From positions 1 through 64,000 of the forward strand of contig CAWCBA010000005.1 in NCBI GenBank assembly GCA_963793675.1: 64,000 nucleotides of DNA. Reading direction: 5' to 3'. The position numbers and the translations under genes are program-made. This DNA is from RPQJ01 sp963793675 (lineage in GTDB: Bacteria > Pseudomonadota > Gammaproteobacteria > Steroidobacterales > Steroidobacteraceae). The notes beneath the pieces are model-generated. The model was not told the origin of the DNA and made no database searches. It saw only the letters and a list, made by a program, of their open reading frames with translations. Every line of letters starts with the position of its first letter. The first letter of the stretch is position 1. Below are positions 1 to 10,139 of the stretch, piece after piece.

Positions 1-4
1 CCCG

Positions 5-26
5 TTCGTAGACAGTTTTGATCTAG
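5..26 (+). repeat. IS3 terminal inverted repeat (transposase 3' side)
   Basis: TTCGTAGACAGTTTTGATCT matches the reverse complement of the repeat at 1179-1200 at roughly 15 of 21 positions, with GACAG and surrounding bases conserved. It lies directly beyond the OrfB stop, where an IS3 end is expected. Confidence 0.65.
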
Positions 27-868
27 AGTTCGGCTGACTTCCGGGCCCGGTTCTCCTGACGGTTGCGAACGAACTCGCTGGGTGTCAGGTGACCCAGTGA
101 GCTGTGGGGTCGTTGCTGATTGTAGTCCACGCGCCACGCTTCGATCTTCGCCCGCGCGTCGTCGAGCGACATGAACTGCATGACGTTCAGGCATTCGTCT
201 CGCAGCCGGCCGTTGAACGACTCGATGTGCCCGTTTTCCATGGGTTTTCCTGGCCGGATGAAGTCGAGCTTCACACCGCGTCGCCAAGCCCAGTCCTCGA
301 GCGCCTTCGAGGTGAACTCCGAGCCGTGATCGACGGTAATCGACACCGGCGCCGGCATGTCCGCGGTGCGTGCTTCCAGAGCGTCGGCGACCCTCTGTCC
401 GGACATCGCAAAATCGACCTCAATCAGCGGACTCTCGCGACTCAACTGATCGACCACCGTCAGGATGCGAAACGGACGACCATCGAACAGCTGATCGTGC
501 ACGAAATCCATGCTCCACCGCTCGTGCGGCGCGCTCGGCACAGGTGCCGGACCGCGATGCAGGCACATGTGTTTGCGCCGCCGAATCCGTGTGCGCAGTT
601 GCAGTCCGTCGAGCCGATACAGCCTCCGAACCCGCTTCTTGTTCACCGGCCAGCCTTCCCGTCGCAGCATGACGTGAATGCGCTGGTAGCCGAAGCGGGG
701 TCGCGCATGCGCGATCTCCCGGATGCGCAACCGCAACGCCGCCTGATCCTTGGCCATACTCTTGCGGTAGAAGCCGGCGCGAGAGAATCGCGCCAGCCGA
801 CAAGCCCGCACCGTGGCACCTGAAAGCGCTCCTTGATCCAGCCCGCCAGCACGCGACGCCGAGCGGGC
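23..868 (-). pseudogene. IS3 transposase OrfB (DDE integrase), frame broken once
   Basis: From about 811 leftwards this encodes an IS3 OrfB with an HTH_21 segment (FGYQRIHVMLRREGW) and an rve integrase core. The DDE motif is visible: D in WSMDFVHDQ, D in SITVDHGSEF, and E in NGHIESFNGRLRDE. It ends with the typical HSSLGHLTPSEF. The frame entered from the slippery site (AGWIKERFQV, 825-850) is offset by one base from the frame reading RACRLARFSRAGFY. One base appears to be missing near 815-819. This is either a true inactivating mutation or an assembly error. The catalytic domain itself is intact. Confidence 0.85.
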
Positions 869-869
869 T

Positions 870-1136
870 TCAGAGCTTTTTTGCGATGACTTCCCCCAGG
901 ATGTGCTTGTCCAGGGTGAGGTCGGCGACTAGACGCTTCAGGCGTGCGTTCTCATCGCGCAGCTGGCGGAGCTCCCGGATCTCGGTGAGCCCAAGCTTGC
1001 CGTACTTCTTCTTCCACACGTAGAAGCTTGCCTCGCTCACGCCCATCTGCCGACAGACGTCCGCCACTGGCGTGCCGCCCTCGGCCTGTCGCAGCGCAAA
1101 GGCAATCTGCTCCTCCGTGTACCTCGACTTCTTCAT
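870..1136 (-). CDS. IS3 transposase OrfA (DNA-binding subunit)
   Basis: This 88-residue protein is an IS3 OrfA. It has an N-terminal helix-turn-helix (IAFALRQAEGGTPVADVCRQ region, about residues 11-50, with SEASFYVWKKKYG). A C-terminal leucine-zipper-like coiled coil follows, around ENARLKRLVADLTLD. It binds the terminal repeats and pairs with OrfB. The gene ends over an A6G slippery run at 876-882, where a programmed -1 frameshift would make the OrfAB transposase. Start ATG at 1136. The call is firm. Whether the element is mobile depends on OrfB, whose frame is broken as read. Confidence 0.92.
   Translation of the reverse strand: MKKSRYTEEQIAFALRQAEGGTPVADVCRQMGVSEASFYVWKKKYGKLGLTEIRELRQLRDENARLKRLVADLTLDKHILGEVIAKKL
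876..882 (-). promoter_or_regulatory. A6G slippery site for programmed -1 frameshifting
   Basis: The minus strand reads AAAAAAG two codons before the OrfA stop. A -1 slip there continues into a frame reading ALKPARRR and then the OrfB sequence. This is the standard IS3 device for making the OrfAB fusion. Confidence 0.7.
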
Positions 1137-1178
1137 GCCCTCATCTCCCGTGCTGAGGACCCGAGAAGCCAGCTTAGT

Positions 1179-1200
1179 CCAGTTCTAATCTGTCGTCGAA
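1179..1200 (-). repeat. IS3 terminal inverted repeat (OrfA 5' side)
   Basis: Read on the minus strand this begins TCGACGACAGATTAG and is the partner of the repeat at 5-26. It lies about 43 bp upstream of the OrfA start, as in IS3 elements. Confidence 0.65.
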
Positions 1201-1242
1201 AAGTGGGACGACGTCAGGGTCACCCGGACCCCGAAAATAGAA

Positions 1243-1263
1243 CGCCCCGCAAAGCGGGGCGTC
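1243..1263 (-). terminator. Rho-independent terminator of the VWA/PASTA gene
   Basis: A perfect 8-bp GC stem, CGCCCCGC-AAA-GCGGGGCG, lies 60 bp past the minus-strand stop of the VWA protein. On that strand it is followed by TTCTATTTT. Confidence 0.7.
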
Positions 1264-1321
1264 CTCGTGACCCTGGCCTCATCGTCCGTTTCGACGCGGA
1301 CTACCGGCCACGGATTCAGGC

Positions 1322-3105
1322 TCAGCCGATTGAGGTCCGCCTGCGCCGCCGGGCCGCCAGCGCAGCCAAGCCGAGCGCCAGGCCCCCGAGGCCCATGCTG
1401 CCACCACCGCCACCACCACCGCTAGTCGGGGGCGGGGGCGGGCGGGGGCGGCGCCACCGGGCCGGTCGAGACGACCAGCGCGACGGCCGAACCAGCCGCC
1501 ACGCTCGTGCCCGCCGCCGGGTTCTGGCTGATCACGCTGCCCGACGGCACCGTGGCGTTCGACGACTGCGAGACCGCACCGAGCGCCAGCCCTGCACCGG
1601 TGATCGCCGTGGTCGCCGCCGCCTGCGTCAGATTCACGACGTTCGGCACCGCGACCGGGCCGGTCGAAACGACCAGCGAGACCGCCGAACCGGTCGCCAC
1701 GCTCGTCCCCGCAGCCGGGCTCTGGCTGATCACGCTGCCCGCAGGCACCGTCGTGCTGACGATTGTGAGACCGTGCCGAGCACCAGACCTGCGCCGCTGA
1801 TCGCCGCGGTCGCCGCCGCCTGCGTCTGGTTCACCACGTTCGGTACCGTCACCGGGCCCGGGTGCCGGCGCGGGCCCCGTCGACACCACCAGGTTCACCG
1901 CCGAGCCCGCCGTTACGCCCACGCCCGCGGCCGGGTTCTGGCTGCTCACGCGGCCCGCAGGCACCGTGGCGCTCGACTGCTGTGTCACGGTGCCGACGAC
2001 CAGCCCGACACCCGTGAGCGCCGTGGCCGCCGCCGCCTGCGTCTGATTCACGACGTTCGGCACCGTCACCGGGCCGGTCGTGGCGTCACACCGCGTGAAC
2101 CTGGTCTCGGTCGTGCCCTGGCCGGCCACCGTGACCGACAGCGTATGCTGATTGCAGTCGGTGATCGACGACGCGAAGCTCAGCAGGTAGCCATTGTCGA
2201 GCCGGCTGGAGATCGTCGCGTACGCATTGGTGACCTCGGTCTGCGTCGGCGCGGAGATGTAGTTGCCGCCGGTCCGGGCCGCCAGGGCATTCATCACGTT
2301 GCTGCCCGTCGTGCCGGGCGTGCCCACGGCGATCGTGAACAGCGGAATGCCGAGGCTGCTCGCCTTGTCGATCACGAAACTCTGCGTATTGACCGAAGCG
2401 TTGTCCAGGCCGTCACTGATCACGACGACCGCCCTTGGGCCCGGCCGGCAGCGTGACGCCGGCTGGCGGCGACACGAAATGGTCGAGCGCGACGTTGATG
2501 CCGTCGTACACGTTGGTGAACCGTCGCCGGGGTAGGGCAGCATCGCCGCATTGACCAGGCGTCGGTACCGCCGGCCGCGCCGATCCGCGTGAACGGCTGG
2601 ACGATCGATGCCCCGGCCGGATTGCTGGCGTTGAACTTGACGATGGCCGCGTAGTCGCCGACGTTCATCGAGTTGATGAAGTCGACCACGGCGCCTTCCA
2701 TCGCGGCGCGCGCGGTCGCCCTCGGTGCTCGGGCTGTAGTCCATGGCGAACACGACCGAGACGTTCTTGGCCGGATTCGCCGACGGCGGCAGGGAGAAGT
2801 CGCGACGGCTGGATCGGGAGCGGAGTGCCGTCCAGCGTCAGCGTGAAGTTGCCGGCCGTGAGCCCACCGACCGGATTGCCATCCGCATCGGTCACGGTCA
2901 CGTAGGCCTCGATCGGGTCGCCGATCGGTCGCGATTCGACGCGCAGATCGATGGCCGCGCTCGCGGGGCCGGCGAAGAACGCGGCCGCGAGCAGCACCAG
3001 CGCAGTCAACCAGGTCGCCAGCTGCCCCGCACGGGCGCGCATGTCGAACGGTCTGATCGCTGTGCGATTGGAAGCAGGAGAATCGGGCAAAATTGTAGCG
3101 CTCAT
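1322..3105 (-). pseudogene. Secreted VWA domain protein with three PASTA repeats and a GlyGly-CTERM anchor (frameshifted as read)
   Basis: Start ATG at 3105. The N-terminus has a signal peptide ending AFFAGPASA. A von Willebrand factor A domain follows (FAMDYSPST as the MIDAS DxSxS-like motif, then AVVVISDGLDN). Next come three PASTA repeats of about 65 residues (VPNVVNQTQ...VVSTGP) at roughly 1862-2080, 1660-1858 and 1459-1655. The C-terminus has a Gly-rich stretch, a hydrophobic helix and RRRRR. This is a GlyGly-CTERM signal, which in other bacteria is cut by rhombosortase after type II secretion. At least six indels (near 2770, 2690, 2560, 2440, 1830, 1770 and 1430) break the frame, several in G or C runs. 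The domain order is clear despite them. The ligand is unknown. Confidence 0.75.
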
Positions 3106-3149
3106 GGCGAGGTTGGTGTTCCTTTTTGGGTTAGTCGTCCGTTGGTCGG

Positions 3150-3183
3150 CAAGTTAAAGTCCCGTGGGCAGAGCCTACGGGAC
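3150..3183 (-). terminator. Terminator after tRNA-Asn
   Basis: On the minus strand GTCCCGT and ACGGGAC pair around an 11-nt loop and are followed by TTTAACTT. The hairpin is about 45 bp past the tRNA 3' end. Confidence 0.6.
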
Positions 3184-3226
3184 CCGACCGCGGTCAGGCT
3201 GTGAGCCGCATCACAGATTCTGGGGT

Positions 3227-3301
3227 TGGCTCCGACACCTGGATTCGAACCAGGGACCCGCTGATTAACAGTCAGCTGCTCTACCGCTGAGCTATGTCGG
3301 A
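3227..3301 (-). tRNA. tRNA-Asn (GTT)
   Basis: This is a 75-nt cloverleaf with the CCA end encoded. The acceptor stem is TCCGACA/TGTCGGA. The anticodon stem GCTGA/TCAGC holds loop CTGTTAA, which gives anticodon GTT. The T-arm contains GGTTCGAATCC. It lies just downstream of the aspartate aminotransferase on the same strand. Confidence 0.97.
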
Positions 3302-3315
3302 ACGGTCTCGAAAGA

Positions 3316-3341
3316 GCCGCCAATTTTGCGATTGGCGGCCC
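3316..3341 (-). terminator. Terminator-like hairpin after the aminotransferase
   Basis: GCCGCCAA and TTGGCGGC form a perfect 8-bp stem around an 8-nt loop. On the minus strand TCTTTCG follows, so the U-tract is weak. It separates the aminotransferase from tRNA-Asn. Confidence 0.5.
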
Positions 3342-3367
3342 TGTTAGTCAAGGAAGCCCGCTTCCAC

Positions 3368-4557
3368 TCAGGCGCCAACGAGCGCCTTGCCCATGCGCGC
3401 CAGGGCCTGTTCGAGCGTCTGCATGCTCACCGCGAACGAGAAGCGGATGTGCCCCGGCGCGCCGAAGCCCGAGCCCGGCACGCCCGCCACCCCGGCTTTG
3501 TCGAGCAGGAACTCGGCGAACGCATTGTCGTCGGCCAGGCCGCGCATCCGGATCGCTTCGCTGACGTCGCACCAGGCGTAGAACGTGCCCGCGGCCGGCA
3601 GGACGTTGAAGCCGGGCAGGGCGTTCAGGCCGGCATTGAAGAAGTCGTGCCGGGCCTTGAAGTGCTTGTTCATCTCGCCGACACAGGCCTGGTCGCCGTT
3701 CAGCGCCGCGGTGGCGGCTTTCTGCGAGATCGACACCGGGTTCGAGGTGCTCTGGCTCTGGATGGTCGACATCGCGGTCACGATCTCGACGGGGCCGCCG
3801 CAGTAGCCGATGCGCCAGCCCGTCATCGCGTAGCTCTTCGACACGCCGTTGATCGTCACCGTGCGGTCGTAGAGGTCGGGGCAGGCGGTCAGGAAGCTGC
3901 AGAACGGTTCCGGCGCCCAGTAGATGTGCTCGTACATGTCGTCGGTGGCGATGATCACGCGCGGGTGCTGGCGCAGCACCGCCCCGATCGCCTCGAGTTC
4001 GGCGCGGGTGTAGGCCGCGCCCGTCGGGTTGCTCGGGCTGTTGAGCATGAACACGCGCGTCTTCGGCGTGATCGCGGCTTCGAGTTGCGCGGCCGTGATC
4101 TTGTAGCCCTGTTCGGGGCCCGCATACGGCATGACCGGCACGCCCTCGGCGAGCAGCGCCATGTCCGGGTACGAGACCCAGTACGGCGCGGGAATGATCG
4201 ACCTCGTCACCCGGGTCGATCACCGCCATGAACAGGTTGTAGATCGTCTGCTTGGCGCCGGTCGAGACCAGGATCTGCGGGCGCGTGTAGGCGATGCCGT
4301 TGTCGCGCTTGAACTTCGCGATGATCGCGTCCTTCAGCTCCGGGATGCCTTCGACCGCCGTGTAGCGCGTGAAGCCGTTGCGGATCGCCTCGACGCCCGC
4401 GTCCGCAATGTGCGTCGGGGTGTCGAAGTCCGGCTCGCCGATCGCCCAGTCCGATGATGTCGTGCCCCTCGGCCTTGAGCCTGGCCACGCGGCCGGTGAG
4501 GGCGACGGTCGGGGAGGGCTTGACGCGCTTGACGCGCTCGGCGAGTTGGACGGGCAC
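3368..4557 (-). pseudogene. aspC: Aspartate aminotransferase (class I, PLP), two frameshifts as read
   Basis: This is a class I aminotransferase of about 396 residues that interconverts aspartate + 2-oxoglutarate and oxaloacetate + glutamate. The start is ATG at 4557 (MPVQLAERVKRVKPSP). Family landmarks include AIGEPDFDTP, STGAKQ, NSPSNPTG and the PLP-lysine motif SKSYAMTGWRIGY. Two single-base insertions shift the frame, near 4450 (GGG for GG before GCGATC) and near 4199 (GTCGATC for GTCATC). Removing one base at each restores a normal protein, so an assembly error is more likely than a real pseudogene. It is divergent from uvrB. Confidence 0.85.
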
Positions 4558-4650
4558 TTGGGAATTCCGGGGAGGTGAAAAAGACGGCGCATTTTAGGCT
4601 AATCTGGCGGTCCTCCCAAGGCAGATGACACCGATCGGCGGCAACTACCG

Positions 4651-6678
<2,028 letters not shown>

Positions 6679-6683
6679 GGCGC

Positions 6684-6763
6684 GGGAAATAGGGGACGCT
6701 CACCTATTGCTTAGGAGATAGCGGGAAATAGGTCGAGGGAAATAGGTGAGCGTCCCCTATCCC
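6684..6763 (+). repeat. REPIN-like inverted repeat
   Basis: The arms GGGAAATAGGGGACGCTCAC (from 6684) and its complement AATAGGTGAGCGTCCCCTAT (from 6741) flank a third partial copy. The same AATAGGGGA(C/G)GCT motif recurs at 10053-10122 and 18102-18145, always between genes. This pattern is typical of REP elements mobilised by a RAYT transposase encoded elsewhere. Confidence 0.7.
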
Positions 6764-6808
6764 TATCCCGTAACCCCTTTCTTCCTGTATCCTCCGCGGC
6801 TCGTTTGA

Positions 6809-6883
6809 GGGCGCATAGCTCAGCGGTAGAGCACTACCTTGACATGGTAGGGGTCCGTGGTTCGATCCCACGTGCGCCCACCA
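6809..6883 (+). tRNA. tRNA-Val (GAC)
   Basis: The 75-nt tRNA has CCA encoded. The acceptor stem is GGGCGCA/TGCGCCC. The anticodon stem CTACC/GGTAG holds loop TTGACAT, giving anticodon GAC. The T-arm contains GGTTCGATCCC. Confidence 0.97.
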
Positions 6884-6930
6884 CGATCCCGGCACCTGGG
6901 TCATCGTGAATCTTGACGGGACCAAAGACG

Positions 6931-8862
6931 ATGCCGGTCATCACACTGCCTGACGGCAGCCAACGCAGTTTCGAACAACCCGTGACCGTGGCAGGCCTCG
7001 CTGCGAGCATCGGTGCGGGACTCGCCAAGGCGGCGCTCGCCGGCCGTGTCGACGGCAGGCTGGTGGACACCTCGCACGTCCTCGACCGCGACGCCTCGGT
7101 GTCCATCGTCACCGGCAGGGACCCGGACGGGCTCGAAATCATCCGTCACTCCACGGCGCACCTGCTCGCGCAGGCCGTGCAGGCCGTCTACCCCGAAGCG
7201 CAGGTCACCATCGGCCCCGTCATCGAGGACGGCTTCTATTACGACTTCGCCTTCAGCCGGCCCTTCACGCCGGAAGACCTGGCGAAGTTCGAAGCGAAGA
7301 TGCACGAGCTCGTCAAGGCCGACCTGAAAGTCGAGCGCAAGCTCATGCCGCGCGATGCGGCGGTCGAGACGTTCAAGAAGCTCGGCGAGCACTACAAGGC
7401 CGAGATCATCGCAGCGATCCCCGCGAACGAAGACATCAGCCTGTATGGGCAGGGCGACTGGTTCGACCTGTGCCGCGGTCCGCACGTGCCCAGCACGGGC
7501 AAGCTCGGCGCGTTCAAGCTGATGAAGGTTGCGGGCGCCTACTGGCGCGGCGACTCGAAGAACGCGATGCTCCAGCGCATCTACGGCACCGCGTGGGCGG
7601 ACGAGAAGGCGCTGAAGGCGTACCTCACCCGCCTCGAGGAAGCCGAGAAGCGCGACCATCGCCGCGTCGGCCGCGAGCTCGGCCTGTTCCACACGCAGGA
7701 AGAGGCGGTCGGCAGCGTGTTCTGGCACCCGAAGGGCCACACCCTCTGGCGCACGGTCGAAACCTACATGCGCGAGCGGCTGGAAAAGGCCGGGTACGTC
7801 GAGGTCAAGACGCCGCAGCTGCTCGATCGCGTGCTGTGGGAGAAGTCGGGCCACTGGGAAAACTACCGGCCCAACATGTTCATCGCCGAATCCGAGGACC
7901 GGATCCTCGCGGTCAAGCCGATGAACTGCCCGGGGCACGTGCTCATCTACCGGCAGGGCATCAAGTCGTACCGCGACCTGCCGCTGCGCATGGCCGAGTT
8001 CGGCGCGTGCCACCGCAACGAGCCCTCGGGCGCGCTGCACGGCCTGATGCGCGTGCGCGCGTTCACCCAGGACGACGCCCACATCTTCTGCACCGAGGAC
8101 CAGGTCAACGCCGAGACGGTCGCGTTCTGCGACCTGCTCATGAGCGTGTACAAGGACTTCGGCTTCGACGAGGTCCGGGTCAAGTTCTCGGATCGCCCGG
8201 CCAAGCGCGCGGGCAGCGACGCCACCTGGGACAAGGCCGAGGCGGCCCTCAAGTCGGCCGTCGAAACGGCCGGCCTCGACTACACGCTGAATCCGGGGGA
8301 GGGCGCGTTCTACGGTCCCAAGCTCGAATTCGTGCTGCGGGACGCCATTGGCCGCGACTGGCAGTGCGGCACCCTGCAGGTCGATTTCGTGCTGCCGGAG
8401 CGCCTCGGCGCCGAGTACGTCGGCGAGGACGGGGCGGTGCACCGGCCGGTCATGCTCCACCGGGCCATCCTGGGTTCCATGGAGCGTTTCCTGGGGATCC
8501 TCATCGAAAATCACGCCGGAAAGTTCCCGACCTGGCTGGCGCCGGTACAGGCCGTGGTGATGAATATCACGGGGACCCAAGCCGATTACGTGCGCAAGGC
8601 GACCGAATTCCTGAAAAATCAGGGGCTTCGGGTCGAAATGGATTTGCGAAACGAGAAGGTCGGCTTTAAAATCCGCGAACACACCTTGCAGCGGGTCCCG
8701 TACCTGCTGGTCGCGGGCGACCGCGAAACAGGGTCCAACTCGTTGGCCGTGCGCACGCGCAGCGGCAAGGACCTCGGGTCGATGGGACTGGAAGCCCTCG
8801 GCGCGAAACTTGCCGAAGAAGTCGCGAGCCGCGGCCGTACTGTTTTAGATTCAGAGGATTGA
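6931..8862 (+). CDS. thrS: Threonyl-tRNA synthetase
   Basis: This 643-residue class II synthetase charges tRNA-Thr. It has an N-terminal TGS domain (residues 1-60), the editing domain with HSTAHLLAQA, and the catalytic core with KPMNCPGH (zinc ligands), FGACHRNE (motif 2) and HRAILGSMERF (motif 3). A C-terminal anticodon-binding domain ends the protein. I chose ATG 6931 (MPVITLPDGS), which matches the family start. A TTG at 6913 would add six residues. The gene opens the conserved thrS-infC-rpmI-rplT-pheST-ihfA block. The infC ribosome-binding site lies inside its last codons. Confidence 0.98.
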   Translation: MPVITLPDGSQRSFEQPVTVAGLAASIGAGLAKAALAGRVDGRLVDTSHVLDRDASVSIVTGRDPDGLEIIRHSTAHLLAQAVQAVYPEAQVTIGPVIEDGFYYDFAFSRPFTPEDLAKFEAKMHELVKADLKVERKLMPRDAAVETFKKLGEHYKAEIIAAIPANEDISLYGQGDWFDLCRGPHVPSTGKLGAFKLMKVAGAYWRGDSKNAMLQRIYGTAWADEKALKAYLTRLEEAEKRDHRRVGRELGLFHTQEEAVGSVFWHPKGHTLWRTVETYMRERLEKAGYVEVKTPQLLDRVLWEKSGHWENYRPNMFIAESEDRILAVKPMNCPGHVLIYRQGIKSYRDLPLRMAEFGACHRNEPSGALHGLMRVRAFTQDDAHIFCTEDQVNAETVAFCDLLMSVYKDFGFDEVRVKFSDRPAKRAGSDATWDKAEAALKSAVETAGLDYTLNPGEGAFYGPKLEFVLRDAIGRDWQCGTLQVDFVLPERLGAEYVGEDGAVHRPVMLHRAILGSMERFLGILIENHAGKFPTWLAPVQAVVMNITGTQADYVRKATEFLKNQGLRVEMDLRNEKVGFKIREHTLQRVPYLLVAGDRETGSNSLAVRTRSGKDLGSMGLEALGAKLAEEVASRGRTVLDSED

Positions 8863-8866
8863 TCGC

Positions 8867-9391
8867 ATCACTGCTCCAACGACCAAGCGCATCCGGCGCA
8901 ACCACGAGATCACTGCCCCGCAACTTCGCGTCATCGGCGCGGATGGTGAACAAGTCGGGGTGATGACGCGCTTCGAGGCGCTCGAACTTGCCGCCTCGCA
9001 AGAGCTCGACCTGATCGAGGTTTCGCCGATGGCGGAGCCGCCGGTCTGCCGGATCATCGACTTCGGAAAATTCCAGTTCGAACAGAACAAGAAGACGGCG
9101 CTCGCGAAGAAGAAGCAGAAACAGATTCAGATCAAGGAAGTGAAGTTTCGCCCTGGAACCGACGAAGGCGATTATCAGATCAAGCTCAGGAATCTGATTC
9201 GCTTTTTCGAGGAAGGGGACAAGGCCAAGGTGACGTTGCGTTTCCGTGGCCGAGAGATGGCGCACACGGACCTCGGCCGGCAGATGCTGTCACGGTTGCA
9301 GAACGATCTTGCCGCGGTGGCGGTGGTCGAGCAGCATCCGCTGATGGAAGGCCGGCAGATGGTCATGATGCTGGCGCCAAAAAAGAAGTAA
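8867..9391 (+). CDS. infC: Translation initiation factor IF-3 (non-AUG start)
   Basis: IF-3 binds the 30S subunit and proofreads the start codon-initiator tRNA pair. Reading from ATC at 8867 gives 174 residues beginning TAPTTKRIRRNHEITAPQLR after the start codon. The family core follows (AEPPVCRIIDFGKF, FRPGTDEGDYQIKLRNL, FRGREMAHTDLG, LAPKKK). The only ATG, at 8960, would delete the first 31 residues. AGAGG at 8853-8857 lies 9 nt before ATC. An in-frame ATT at 8858 is too close to that site. A rare start codon is known for infC and lets IF-3 repress its own translation. I infer the same here. Confidence 0.93.
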   Translation: MTAPTTKRIRRNHEITAPQLRVIGADGEQVGVMTRFEALELAASQELDLIEVSPMAEPPVCRIIDFGKFQFEQNKKTALAKKKQKQIQIKEVKFRPGTDEGDYQIKLRNLIRFFEEGDKAKVTLRFRGREMAHTDLGRQMLSRLQNDLAAVAVVEQHPLMEGRQMVMMLAPKKK

Positions 9392-9474
9392 GGGCGGTTT
9401 CGGCCGTCTTTCGCCTTCGATCCGAAGCCGCAAGGCCGAGGTGAAACGGGCTATCAAAATTCAGGAGTTGTTAC

Positions 9475-9669
9475 ATGCCCAAGTTGAAGACCAACCGGGC
9501 CGCGGCTAAGCGTTTTCGCAAGACAGCGAACGGCTTCAAGCGCGGTCAGTCGCAGAAGCGACACATCCTCACCAAGAAGACGAGCAAGCGGAAGCGGAAT
9601 CTGCGTGGCACCACCATGGTCGCCAAGCAGGACCTGGTCCGGCTCGAACAATTGCTGCCCCACGCCTGA
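9475..9669 (+). CDS. rpmI: 50S ribosomal protein L35
   Basis: This 64-residue, highly basic protein begins MPKLKTNRAAAKRF and contains KRHILTKKTSKRKR and LRGTTMV, the L35 signature. It is part of the large ribosomal subunit. It lies 83 bp after infC and 8 bp before rplT, in the usual operon order. Confidence 0.98.
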   Translation: MPKLKTNRAAAKRFRKTANGFKRGQSQKRHILTKKTSKRKRNLRGTTMVAKQDLVRLEQLLPHA

Positions 9670-9677
9670 GGTGACCC

Positions 9678-10043
9678 ATGGCACGAGTTAAACGTGGCGT
9701 CATCGCTGGACGCCGGCACAAGAAAGTCCTCGCCAAGGCGAAGGGTTACTACAACGCACGCCGCAAGGTGTATCGCACGGCGAAGCAGGCGGTCATCAAG
9801 GCCGGCCAGTACGCCTACCGCGATCGCAAGGCCAAGAAGCGCGATTTCCGCGCACTGTGGATCACGCGCATCAACGCCGGTGCCCGCATGTTCGAGATGT
9901 CGTACAGCCGGCTGATGGCGGGCCTCAAGGCCGCGGGCCTCGAGATCGACCGCAAGCTCCTCGCCGACCTGGCAGTGCACGACATCGACGCGTTCGGCAA
10001 GATCGTCGAGCAGGCCAAGAAGAGCCTTCCCGCCGCCGAGTAA
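9678..10043 (+). CDS. rplT: 50S ribosomal protein L20
   Basis: The protein has 121 residues and begins MARVKRGVIAGRRHKKVLAK. It contains the L20 motifs GYYNARRKVYRTAKQAV and LWITRINAGAR. L20 binds 23S rRNA early in assembly and in many bacteria also represses its own operon. No operator structure was resolved here. A RBS-like GAGGTGACCC precedes the ATG. Confidence 0.98.
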   Translation: MARVKRGVIAGRRHKKVLAKAKGYYNARRKVYRTAKQAVIKAGQYAYRDRKAKKRDFRALWITRINAGARMFEMSYSRLMAGLKAAGLEIDRKLLADLAVHDIDAFGKIVEQAKKSLPAAE

Positions 10044-10052
10044 TGGAAGTTG

Positions 10053-10122
10053 GGGGAGGAAAATAGGGGAGGCTCCCCTATTTCCGGTGGAAAATAGGGG
10101 AGCCTCCCCTATTTTCCTCCCC
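10053..10122 (+). repeat. REPIN-like palindrome between rplT and pheS
   Basis: Two head-to-head copies of GGAAAATAGGGGAGGCTCCC-type sequence form one nearly perfect 70-bp palindrome. It occupies most of the rplT-pheS spacer and ends about 17 bp before the pheS start, so a folded transcript could affect pheS expression. Related copies are at 6684 and 18102. Confidence 0.75.
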
Positions 10123-10139
10123 TGATTTCACTCCGCCCG

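Larger units (their letters stand above)
5..1200 (-). mobile_element. IS3-family insertion sequence with both ends visible
   Basis: The element contains OrfA and OrfB in the IS3 arrangement on the minus strand. Imperfect terminal inverted repeats lie at 5-26 and 1179-1200 and match at about 15 of 21 positions. The length of about 1.2 kb fits the family. A target-site duplication cannot be judged because only four bases remain outside the left end. The element sits just downstream of the VWA gene terminator and interrupts no visible gene. The group within IS3 is not assigned. Confidence 0.85.

Noticed and set aside
23..823. Long open frames on the plus strand opposite the IS3 OrfB
   Set aside because: They are antisense shadows of the transposase in GC-rich DNA, with no family motifs or start signals.
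1459..2080. CRISPR-like or satellite repeat
   Set aside because: The three ~200-bp similar units encode successive PASTA domains, and the similarity follows the protein repeat.
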